From: Penium margaritaceum
Taxonomy: Eukaryota; Streptophyta; Zygnematophyceae; Desmidiales; Peniaceae
Length of the DNA: 64,000 nt
Direction: 5' to 3'
NCBI GenBank assembly: GCA_023375785.1
Contig: SZWC01004728.1
Coordinates: 1-64,000, forward strand
The number at the start of each line of letters is the position of its first letter. Position 1 is the first letter of the stretch. Positions 33,620-43,114 of the stretch are shown here, piece by piece. The notes below the pieces were generated by a model. That model worked only from the letters and a program-made list of their open reading frames with translations, made no database searches and had not been told where the DNA came from. The position numbers and the translations under genes were made by a program.

Positions 33620-36600
33620 CAGTGTTGCCTTGGAGGTTCGATGTAGGCTGGCTACAATGACATCGGTACATCGATGAGCATTGATGCTACATCGATGTTG
33701 AGGTCGTTGTGTGGCGCACCCGAGATCGTCAAAACTGCCAGTTTAGCCGAAACACTAATTATTGCAACGAGAAAATCCAAAAATCTGGAAGACGACCGGA
33801 CCAGTTTCTTGCACGACGAGCCTATACATCATGCATTCACTTTGATGCATGTGAGCGCTAAATTCATGCATGACTGGATCCACGTTATGCCATCTGGACC
33901 CTGTAAGCTCCTTAGTGACCAATGACGTTGGCTTGCATGTCTCTTTTGTGGATATGCAAAGGTGGCTGCAGGCCGCTAACTTTTCCCTCGTTGTCTGCCA
34001 CGTAAGGAGGCTACTGGCTGGCGGCAACTCCACCTACGAAGATGTTGTTTTCTATCAATTTAGGCACTTCATCCCGTACCATTGACTAGGACCAGTTTAG
34101 GCACTTCATCCTGTACCATTGATTGCAGCTATCGGTCTTAGCGGATTCAATGCCCTTAATCCAAGTCGGTTGTAGTAAGCTCGTACACCTCTCTTCCGTG
34201 TTCGCTTCCACACACATTTTGGCTGCGGGTGACATAGTTTGCTGCAGGCTGCGGCAGCCTTCGCGGCCCGCAGCCAGAGCCACTGCCATGGCTAGCACCC
34301 AAGGAACCGTCACTAACAAGGCTTCTACATCAGGTAGTACACCAGCATGTTCTGCTGCAGCTGGTGCTTTTGACGCGAGCAAGTGGAACCCCCCAAAAGC
34401 GGCGCCTGCTGACAGGAGATTTCCTTGACAAAGGAGCTCTCACGATGCTGCGAAAAGCGGCCGACAGACGCAAAAAAGGCGGGCTTCAAGTGCGGCTCTT
34501 GTGCAACGGTGTACAGTGGGACATGTGACCGTATTCCTGGGCACTTCGCGTGTAACAACCCCAGCGTTGGGAAATGCCCCTACCCACCATCAACGGTAAG
34601 AGATGCGCCTGGACTGGAAAGGGCTCCACCACCACTAGCAACATGGCAACCATACAACATCCAGCTTTACAAATGCGAGGGTGAGATGTGGGGCACAAAA
34701 GACCTACTTGTCAGTTGGGTGAAGTTGTGGGAAAAAAGAGAACGGGAACAGCAAGCAAAGGTGGCTGGCCTTACCCTGGAGATTTCTAGTGATGAAGAGG
34801 ATGGGGGGGGAGGGGGTGCAGCAAAGCAAAGCAGGCTACCAACATCAACACAGTTGGATGGAGAGGTCATGATGTTTGATGTGAACAAGGCTGCCTCGTT
34901 CAGATAGTCCACCATGGTTGAACACTCAGACCACATGCATAACGACCGCTGCCAGCTCAGTATTGTGAAGCTCATGTGCATAGGTTCCCTTCCCATTTCC
35001 TTCTGCCACGAACCTGTGCTAATGGAGGTCATCAAGGCAGCCAAGAAAACAACGGCAAGATTCTGTTTGCCAAGCCGTGGCACAGTAGTGCGCGATCTTC
35101 TCCCAAAGCTTGACAAGGAATTGGAGGAGCTCGATGCTCCATTGAATAAGGCCTGGTCAACCTATGGCACAAGCCTGGCAGTTGATGAGTGGTCAGATCG
35201 GCAAATCCGACCAATCTACAATGCCATGGCTTGTAACGCCATGGGTCCGTGCACTTGTTCTCCAAGGATGCATCTGGGTTAGTGCGGGATGCCGACCACA
35301 TGGCAGCCATGGGAGAGGCTGCCATTAAGGCCGTCGGTCAGGACAAAGTCGTTTCTGTCATATGTGACAATGCCTATGTCAACAAGAAGGCATTCGGTGA
35401 GCTGCGACAGAAGTTTCCAAAGGTGTTTTTTCAGGGTTGTTGTGCGAGCAACATTGATCTAATAATGAAGGATGTTGGGAAGAGTGCTTGGAGTATAGGT
35501 ATTATCTCTCGGTGTGAGAAGGTCATTGCGTTCTTCAGAAACAACGCCATGCCCAGGATCTGGTTGAAGGAGAAGACTGATGGGAAGATGTTGACATTCC
35601 GTTGTGATACACGTTTTGCATCAGTGTATGACATGGTTGAGCGGCTGTTGGAGTTGAGGCAGCACCTGGAGACATTTGTGGAGTTGGATGTGTGCAAGAA
35701 GGTTGGATCACAAAGGGACGCAGGATTCAAGAGTCGAAAGCGTGAGGTGCACAGAATCATCAGGAGGAAGGTGTTCTGGCAGCAGGTGCGTCAGCTCAAA
35801 GACTTGTTGATGCCTCTGGTGCAGGTGCTGAGAGTTGCCGACAAGGCAGGTGGTGGTGCAAGAGAGATGTACGCAGTTTTGCTTGACTGCGCTGAGCAGC
35901 TGATAGGCCTATGTGAGAAGAAAGGAAAACAAGCACATCGAGTGGCAGAAAGCCATGTGAAGTTTGTTCTGGGCAGGCTGGAGCACAGTTGGTCAAAGGA
36001 CATGGCTTGTCCTTCGTATGCAGCCGCACGTAGACTGCACCCGGAGCATTTTGGCAATGACTTGTCAAAGGACTCCAACACTCTGCAGGCATGGCAGGCG
36101 GTGGTGGAGGCTTTGGTGCTTGAGGATAACCATGATGTCGTCATGCAAGGGATTTCTACTTTTCAAAAGGCTCAGGTCAGTCTTGTGAGTGACCCCATGG
36201 TCACTCCCAAGCGAATCAGCAAAGCCATTGCAGCTGTGGGAAAAGTCAAGTGTGGTACAATGTCAGCAGTTGAATGGCATGTCAACCATATGTGCAGTCT
36301 TTCAGTGCTCCGAGACTTGGCCCTTAATGTCCTCTCTCATCCATGTTCCTCTTCCAAATGCGAATGTGTTTTTTCAACACACAAGCTCATTCACACTGCC
36401 AGGAGAAACAGGTTACTGGTGAGCATGCTAGAACTGCTGGTGCGGTGCCATGTACGCCTGCACAAGCACTACGGCCGCAACGGGCGCAAGGCTGCAAAGG
36501 ATCTTAGTAGGGCAGTAGAATCGGAGGCAGATGGTGAGAGCAGTGAGGATGATGGGGAAGTGGTGGAGGAGGAAGGTGTTCTTAGCGAGCCTGAAAGCGA

Positions 36601-37679
36601 GCATGATAGCGATGACAAAGAAGGTGAGGATGATGACGAAGACCTAACAGTGGACGATGATGTGGTCAAAGTCATGGCCAATGTCCGCATGCTGAGTAAC
36701 ACCCCTGGGCTACCACACGCACGTCCAGTGCGCATCCGTGCTCAAGAGAAGCCACCAGAGAAATCCAGCAAAGAGGCAACAGCAGCAATAGGATCTGGAG
36801 GTGAAGAGGCCGAGGGAGGGAGGGAGGAGGAGCATGGAGAGAGGGACAAAGAAGCAGCTCAAGCAGATTCAACATCAAATGATGAATCAAAAAAAGATGC
36901 AACAACAGAGAGAGCACCAGAAGAAGAAGCAGTTGTAGCAGTTGCGAAAAGAGCCATAGCAAGAAAAATAGATTCAGCAAAGGTACCAACAAGTACTGGC
37001 GCTAGCAAGATTGGAAAGGCTCCCACAGACATAGCTGGAAGTGCCCAAGCAGAAGATGTCCAAACCCCAGGGGCTGCCAGGCCAGCAGAACGTCCAGCAA
37101 CACCAGCAAGCAAGGCAGCCAAGTGTAATCAAGCAGCAAAACAGAAGTACTTGTAGAGCTGGTTCCATGTGGTTTGCTCTTGTATTTGAAGTGCAATGTG
37201 CTTAACCTTGATTTTCATCATATGCCATGCTTACTGTTTTCTCCATGCCTCGTTCCTTCACTATAGCAATGTTTGTCTAAAGTAGCCATCGCAATTACTA
37301 ATGGTAGTTTTGTCACTCAATGAATGAGTAAACTATGTTGAGAAAATAGGTCCTACGTTACAGTGGTCACTATCCTACATGCATGTGTGAAACACCCAAG
37401 GAAATGTTTGGTGACTACAAGTTTTAGTATTTGTCCCAAAGTGACTGAAGTTACAAAGCGAACATTGAAATTTCAGATTTTTAAGTAAGTTTATGAACAT
37501 CTTTGAGCATGTGAAAACGTTGACCTCTTCACATCTCTCTTCACCCCCCGCACCTCCTCCGTCTCCATGCCCCCCCCCCCTCCCCCACATCGCTGTACCG
37601 ATGTGTGCCCCAATGGGTACATAGATACATCAATGTAGACATCGATGTACCGATGTTCATGGTACAAAGGACAACACTG
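33620..37679 (+). mobile_element. hAT-4 DNA transposon inserted in copia-E1
   Basis: Ends CAGTGTTGCCTT (33620-33631) and, read inward from 37679, CAGTGTTGTCCTT. The 8-bp duplications are ACCCTTAG (33612-33619) and ACCCTCAG (37680-37687), 7 of 8 matching. Both subterminal regions hold repeats of ACATCGATG (33650-33710 and 37590-37665). 33710-34285 is 5' non-coding and 37157-37590 3' non-coding, with no other gene seen. The family is related to hAT-3 but its subterminal motif is different. Confidence 0.9.
34289..37156 (+). pseudogene. hAT-4 transposase, DUF659 type, two frameshifts and a stop
   Basis: N-terminus near 34289 (ASTQGTVTNKAS, FDASKWNPP). After a frameshift near 34410 comes the zinc finger FKCGSCATVYSGTCDRIPGH (34485-34545). 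A TAG lies at 34905-34907. The core ALPISFCHE-like block reads SLPISFCHEPVLMEVI, followed by AVDEWSDRQIRPIYNAM. A frameshift near 35245 leads to a 635-codon open stretch, 35249-37156, with VICDNAYVNKKAF (catalytic Asp), FFQGCCASNIDLIMKD and the dimerisation motif CSSSKCECVFSTHKLI. There the highly conserved Glu-Arg of hAT (ECER in hAT-3) is Cys-Glu-Cys, so the catalytic Glu region is altered. The acidic tail shares a VMANVR...LPHAR motif with hAT-3. Confidence 0.88.
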
Positions 37680-37687
37680 ACCCTCAG

Positions 37688-38450
37688 CTGTTGCTCCTTC
37701 CAACAAAGCAGAGCAGGTCGACATGGCAAAGCGTGCCATATCTGTGTGCCGTGCGTAGTCTAATGAACGCGATGGTCTTGACTCGCCACCTGCCACGCTA
37801 TTGGGCATGTGAGCAGGTATGTGGACAACCCTAGGCCACAACACTGGCAAATAGTGAAGTGGATCTTTTGCTAACTAAAGAGCACGCGACACATGGGCAT
37901 CCAGTAGGGTGGGGTGGCAGAGTCCGAATCCTTGCGGATCATGGTGTACACCGATGCAAATTTGACCGGGAATGTTGACAACCGCAATTCCATGTCAGGC
38001 TACGTATGCGTGCTCAACGGAGGAGCCGTGTCATGGGCGAGCCACAAGCAGGAATGCGTCTCCCTCACCACAGCCAAAGAATAGTACATCGCTCTAGCGG
38101 AAGCGTAAAAGGATACGATTTGGCTGTGTAGCCTACTCCAAGAGATACGAGCACCTCAATCGACGTCAACGATGGTCATGGTGGACAACAAGTCTGCCAT
38201 TGACATGTCAAAAAAGGGCACCTTGACGCGGAGGACTAAACACATCAAAGTTTGGTACCACTTCAGTCGCGACCTGGTCGCTAAGGGAGTGGTGGAGCTG
38301 GAGCACGTTGCGTCCAAGCTCAACCAGGCAGACATGCTGACAAAACTCCTTGACTGAGAACTCCACCTGGCAGGAAGAGAGGGTATCAGCATAAAGAGCA
38401 CAAGTGACAAAGACTGAAGATAGGACAAGCGGCCAGAGGTGCAAGGGGGG
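37688..38450 (+). pseudogene. Copia-E1 RT connection and RNase H, second part
   Basis: Resumes after hAT-4 (LSCCSFQQSRAG-like, then the Met-Gly-Gln-Val-Ser-like connection). RNase H acidic blocks are YTDANLTGNVDN and a mutated SLTTAKE*YIAL with a stop inside the Glu block. 38172-38357 is open: VDNKSAIDMSKKGTL, RTKHIKVWYHFSRDLV, LNQADMLTKLLD. A polypurine tract (gcaagggggggatt, 38441-38454) precedes the LTR. Confidence 0.82.
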
Positions 38451-38453
38451 GAT

Positions 38454-39220
38454 TCAAGTTATTTTAATGTCCCTTGGTCACTAGTCTCCAGAATTGGCAA
38501 GTACTGCACAGACCAGGTATGCACTGCTCATGTGGAGCAAGGCCCTTGGGTCTGGTCAAACAGACCAGGCATGCACTATCCTTGTTCAAGGATAACTTCC
38601 CTGGTTTTATGATGATGGCTATTCAGATTGTCAGTCTGACCGTACCGATTGAAAGAGCGGATGTCAACCCATTAGCTGTCCAAGTTTCGGGCTGATCCAA
38701 CAGTCCGATTGGAAGTTGCAAGATGTGCATTGGATCAGGGGATAGCTTCCGTGATTGAGGGGATGACCTCCTTTATTTAAGGAGTGACATCAGTCGTGGC
38801 GCGCATGCTTTGACTTAGCCGAGGCGCGTGCGCTTAGGCTGTTAAAGGCACTCCTCAGCTATTTATGCCTTGTATTTGCCATTGTCTCAACTACTCCTTC
38901 ACTTGATGTCTCTTGTTTGAGTTGTGCGCTTGAGACTGAGCTTGATATGAACTGCTAAGGTGGTTATAATCTTATTTGTGTGAGAGTGCTGACTTAGTTT
39001 TTTGGGCTCTCACACCAAGGAGAAAGAAGGCTTAGAGGGCGGGAGCCCCAAGGACCTTGAGCAAAAGCACCTCGGTAACTAGGTCTCACCAGACGCATAG
39101 TCAACTCCTTGGGGGTAATCGTGATCCTTGGGTGAAAATCCCTCGGAAGGTCAACAGTTGCGATTTTGTTGGTGCTGTTTTGTAGACTGGAGCCTCAGGC
39201 CAAGTGACTCGGGGATGACA
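38454..39220 (+). repeat. LTR shared by copia-E1 (3') and copia-E2 (5'), 767 bp
   Basis: Preceded by a polypurine tract and followed by a primer-binding site and a gag start, so it is at once the 3' LTR of E1 and the 5' LTR of E2. Its first bases are mutated (TCAAGTTATTTTAATG against TGTTGTTATTTGAATG). It carries the same internal modules as the 29691 LTR, including the two GCATGCACT-hairpin motifs (one mutated to GTATGCACT) and TATTTAT near 38855. Confidence 0.87.
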
Positions 39221-39223
39221 AAA

Positions 39224-39240
39224 GAGTTATGGGCCCACGC
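39224..39240 (+). other. Primer-binding site of E2, complementary to tRNA-iMet anticodon arm
   Basis: GAGTTATGGGCCCACGC starts 4 bases after the LTR. It matches the anticodon-arm complement with one substitution at the second base. The 39241-39460 leader has no recognisable gene. Confidence 0.78.
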
Positions 39241-39461
39241 CTAGTGTGAGACTTAATTGCGGAAATCATACAGGTTGCTCAGTAGCTCAGCAAACGTGAG
39301 ATGCGCAGACGCTTTATCACACCTACAAGTTCTCCTCATCGGCCCTCCATCCACGACCTCTCATCAACCAATTATTGGATACATTAGCCTGACATCTGCA
39401 TCAATGACAGGTGTAGCACAGCGGCCTCAACTGAAGCATATCCAACTCAACCGCAGGTACA

Positions 39462-41858
39462 ATGGCTCCACCTACCATCAAGGAGAAAGGCACGAGTTTC
39501 GTCGAGGAAGGCTCATCGACAAGCACACCTTTGACCACCACTAGAGATGTGACGTCCACGGTAGAGGCAGGGAGTGGCATTCATGAACCCATCATTAAAT
39601 TCAATGGGACAGGGTTATCGCTCTGGAAGTGGCAATTTGATATCATAGTCGATGATTGTGATCCCCTCCTCTACTTCATAGGGGAGGCTACCCAACCACT
39701 TTCATCCCAACAAGAGGAGCTGGTAGTGTGGAACCGGGCCAACAAGAAATGCATGGCCATTCTGGTCTCACCACTACAGCAGCATCTCCTCTCTCATATC
39801 TCCAACCTCACAAACGCAGCTGAGGCATACAAGAAACTATGCAAGATCTACCAAAGTGACTCCCTAGCCAACCGTTTGTTCATCCCCTAAAAGTTGCTAA
39901 GGATGCAGTTGAGTGAGGGTGAGGACGTCCTACAGTTCTTGCAGAGAACTTGAGACTCTCCTTCAATAAGCTAGCAACATGGGATGGAGCCTTAGAGCCG
40001 ACATGCAGAGGATGATTCTCCTCATGGCTCTTCCACCAAGCTGAGGTTTCATGATCACTGTGATTGTTGGCTGGCCAAAGGATCACGTGAAGTACTCAAA
40101 CATCTTGGGGTACATCCGCAATGAGGCAATGCGGCGTAGCCATAGCAAGGCCAACATCGCAGCCTATGTTAAGGGCGCAGTAGGTAGCAACGACACTAAC
40201 AGCACAGGGCAGCAGCAGGGAGCAGGCGGCAAGGGGAAGGACAAGCAATGGCCTGGAAACTGCCATAACTGTGGCAAGTAAGAGCACTGGGCACGCGAGT
40301 GCCATGCTCCTAAGAAGGAAGGGGTCAAGGGAGAGGGAGAGAAGAGTGACAAGGGAGGCAAGGGTGGGAAGCAACCCACCGCACTAATGACACGAGATGT
40401 AAGTGGCACTAGAAATGAACTCCTTAAGCCTAGGGCCTTTGCACTTGACTCTGGCACACATCATCATTCCACCAACGACAAACGGGGTTTCATCTTCATG
40501 GGACCTTGCCACCTCAATTTTTGTTGTGCTAATAGGAGGGTAGAGCCAGTTGAAGGGGTGGGTTACAAGCTGGTCACCATCCAGGTGAATGGCCAAAAGG
40601 AGAAGCCCAAGCTCACAAAGGCAGTCTATATGCCCAACTTCGCTGCCAGCCTACTCTCTGTCGACAGGACGCTAACCGAGACATGACTGTTGTCTTCGAC
40701 AAGATTGGGGCCGCCATCCTTGCCACGTCGGTAGTGAAAATACATTTTGATGCAAAGATTTTGGTTGTTCAGGATCCACGCATGGATGACCTCTACATCC
40801 TCCAAACCAATGTGGAGGGTACTGTCAAAGCTGGGGCAGACATGACTGCCGGGGGTAGACAGGTGGCAGAGGCAGAAAGCAGCAGCCCGTCAACAACAGC
40901 AAATCTAACAAAAGTAGTGGAAGCTACAGCACCCACCCAGCCTGAAGTAGTTTGAGGCTACCACGGCATGGGAAGCAAACTGTGGCCAAGACCTTTGGTA
41001 CAAGCGCTTGGCCCATGTCACCCACTCTACATTGGAGACGATGGGCAAGCACAAGCTAGTGCAGGGCCTGGCCTTGGGGTATGCGAGGCATGCCTCATGG
41101 GCAAGGCTAAGAGGAAAGGGCGCAAGAGGAACAAGCACAGAAATCTGGCAAGTGAACCTCTTGAGTTAGTCCACACCAACATGTATTGGCTGATGCCAAC
41201 AGTCTCAGTCGGAGGCTGCAGGTACTTCCTCATCTTCACCGATGACAAACCTAGAAAAATCTGGACGTACGTCATGAAGCAGAAGAGTGAGGTAAAGGAG
41301 CATTTGCAAACCTTTGTCACAACGGTTGAGCGCCAGACTGGAAAGAAGGTCAAGGCCCTTCATTGTGATAACAACCTTGAGAACAAGGCTTGTGAGGGCC
41401 GGTTAGCGGACTAGGGGATACGGCAAGAGAGTATGGTACCTGAGTTGCCCAAGAGCAACGGTGTTGCTGAACGTCTCAACCAAAGCATCCTCGAGATGGT
41501 AAGAAGGATGTTGTATGAAGGAAAGCTGCCATGAAGGCTTTGGGCCAAAGCTAATACAACAACGGCTTACATCATCAACCTCACACCTGCATGAGCCCTT
41601 TGAGGAAAGCAGAAAAAAAAAACTATTGTCAATGACCCCACAAGAGGCATGGTCGGGTAAGGAGCCAGATGTCTTGCATCTGCAGTTTTTTGGCTGCCAC
41701 GCCTTTAACAAGAAGCTGACAAAGGAGGGCGCCAGTAAGCTCAATCTGGAGGCCAAGAAATGTCTACTCTTGGGGTACGACAGTACCCAACGCTCTTACA
41801 GGCTCTAGGACCTACAAGGCAAATAAGTGATTCTCAATAAGGACGTGCACATCAATGA
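39462..41858 (+). pseudogene. Copia-E2 gag, protease and integrase
   Basis: Gag is open 39462-39890 (APPTIKEKGTSFVEEGS, LSLWKWQFDIIV, SNLTNAAEAYKKLC), then a stop and a shift. The zinc knuckle near 40260-40305 keeps its Cys and His residues but contains a TAA (NCHNCGK*EHWAREC). Protease has FALDSGTHHHST with the active site intact and ends SLLSVDRTLTE at about 40675. The next piece 40683-40955 is the protease C-terminus. Integrase: zinc Cys pair CEACLMGKAKRKG, first catalytic position VHTNMYW (Asp lost), HCDNNLENKACEG, and an EALQRLNQSIL-like Glu region near 41480. It is cut at 41859 by the F/G composite; RT resumes at 46921 after a loss of about 200 bp compared with E1. Confidence 0.83.
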
Positions 41859-41860
41859 GG

Positions 41861-42632
41861 TGTTGTTCTTCTATGCCCCATGGCCACTGCTATGGCTTGA
41901 CGGACAGGTTGGGCATGCACTACTCCCTTGGAGTAAGTCCCCCAAACCTTGTTCGTGATGCAAGTCCAAGCAAGACACCAGACGTGTACCACAACGGATA
42001 AAATGTTGGACATAGGGACAACAGGTCGTGCGATCGAGCCTTGATGTGCGTAGGAGGTTTTTTTACATTTGTGCACAGTGGGGAAGTTTCTTAGACATTC
42101 CTCTATGCATGAGAAGAGTGCGCCACTTGGCGGTCAGTGGCTGCGCCAATTGGCGGACTGGTGAGGTGGTGTGGAGTGACCCACCCAAAAGTGCCACTAC
42201 CCACACACCTTAGAAGCCAGCCCTAGGAATATATGTACCAGGCTCATTCCTCATTCTAATTACACAATCTGGACTTAAATGCTCCTCACACAGTTGTCCA
42301 ACTAAGGAACAGTATAAAGAAGACACAAGTTGGTCTAAGCCCCAGGAGTTAGTCTTTGACTAGCACCTCGCGCGAAAGCAACCAAGTGTTAAGTGGACAA
42401 AGTTGCTAGCAAGTGATTGCCTAGGAAATGCTCTGTGTGAAACTGTGATCCTGATATCTTCTAACCGTGATCTGATAACCGTGATCTAATAACCGTGATC
42501 TGATAACCGTGATCTGATAAGCGTGATCCTGATATCCGTGATATCTTCTCCTAGCCAAAACGTTGGGAGCAGACGGCATGTGCTATTGCGGCGGCCCTGT
42601 TTTCTAGTCCGTTTGCCTCAGGCTGGTTGACA
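41861..42632 (+). repeat. 5' LTR of copia-F (772 bp)
   Basis: TGTTGTTCTTCTATG start, GTTGACA end, followed at 42635 by a primer-binding site. It has a GGCATGCACT-hairpin motif (41913-41945), a B-box-like GCGATCGAGCC near 42029-42040 and a short tandem array just before its 3' end. Its 3' half (from about 42260) resembles the C2 LTR at 54476, so C and F are related families. Confidence 0.85.
42455..42540 (+). repeat. 14-bp tandem repeat in LTR-F
   Basis: About five units of AACCGTGATCTGAT with small changes, flanked by CGTGATCCTGATATC. The E-family LTRs have a single CGTGATCC at the matching place near their 3' end, so the array is an expansion particular to this LTR. Confidence 0.8.
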
Positions 42633-42634
42633 AA

Positions 42635-42649
42635 GGGTTATGGGCCCAC
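42635..42649 (+). other. Primer-binding site of F, exact match to tRNA-iMet anticodon arm
   Basis: GGGTTATGGGCCCAC, 2 bases after the LTR. It is an exact 15-base complement of plant initiator tRNA-Met from the 5' half of the anticodon arm through the CAU anticodon (GTGGGCCCATAACCC). It does not match the complement of the tRNA 3' end (TGGTATCAGAGC) that most plant LTR elements use. Confidence 0.85.
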
Positions 42650-42711
42650 ACTGACCAGTTGTAAGGCACGCTTTGCTCAACTCTGGTACACTCTCTCCAG
42701 GTGCACACACC

Positions 42712-42756
42712 AGCTCCATCAACTCCATCAGCTCCATCAGCTTCATCAGCTCCAAC
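42712..42756 (+). repeat. 9-bp leader repeat (CTCCATCAG type) in copia-F
   Basis: Five 9-bp units of AGCTCCATC with small changes, 63 bases after the primer-binding site. Equivalent arrays occur in the leaders of G (46131-46166) and F'1 (63761-63803). 42757-43110 is untranslated leader with no other feature recognised. Confidence 0.8.
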
Positions 42757-43114
42757 GGCTTGGTCTGCACTTAGGACACAGGGACCAAGGACAAGCTCTG
42801 TCCTTGAAGGCACGGCCATTGTGTCCCAACCAAGAGAAGCTCTATCCTTGGTGGCAAGACCTTGGGTTTGTTGGTGTAGATATAATCTCTGCCTGCATGT
42901 GAGCATCGATTGGGGGGGTAAGCAATGGATCAGCATCCTAAATCCAGTAGCAGACATCAGTTAAGATCCGCCTACATTGGTCTCAGCGCAGCAAACACGT
43001 GGGAAGCAGACAAGGGCAATCAAAAAGGTTGACCCATCGGGAGGAGTGGGGGTTGCCGCATGGCAGTCCTCAATTTCAACAATGGCTATCACAGGGTAGA
43101 CCACTGGAGCAAAT

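Noticed and set aside
37560-37590. C-rich tract as a functional G-quadruplex or promoter
   Set aside because: It is a short simple-sequence run in the non-coding 3' part of hAT-4 with no further support.
33620-37679. hAT-3 and hAT-4 as copies of one recent family
   Set aside because: The proteins are related but clearly diverged, and their subterminal motifs differ (ACAACGTTGT against ACATCGATG), so they are separate families.
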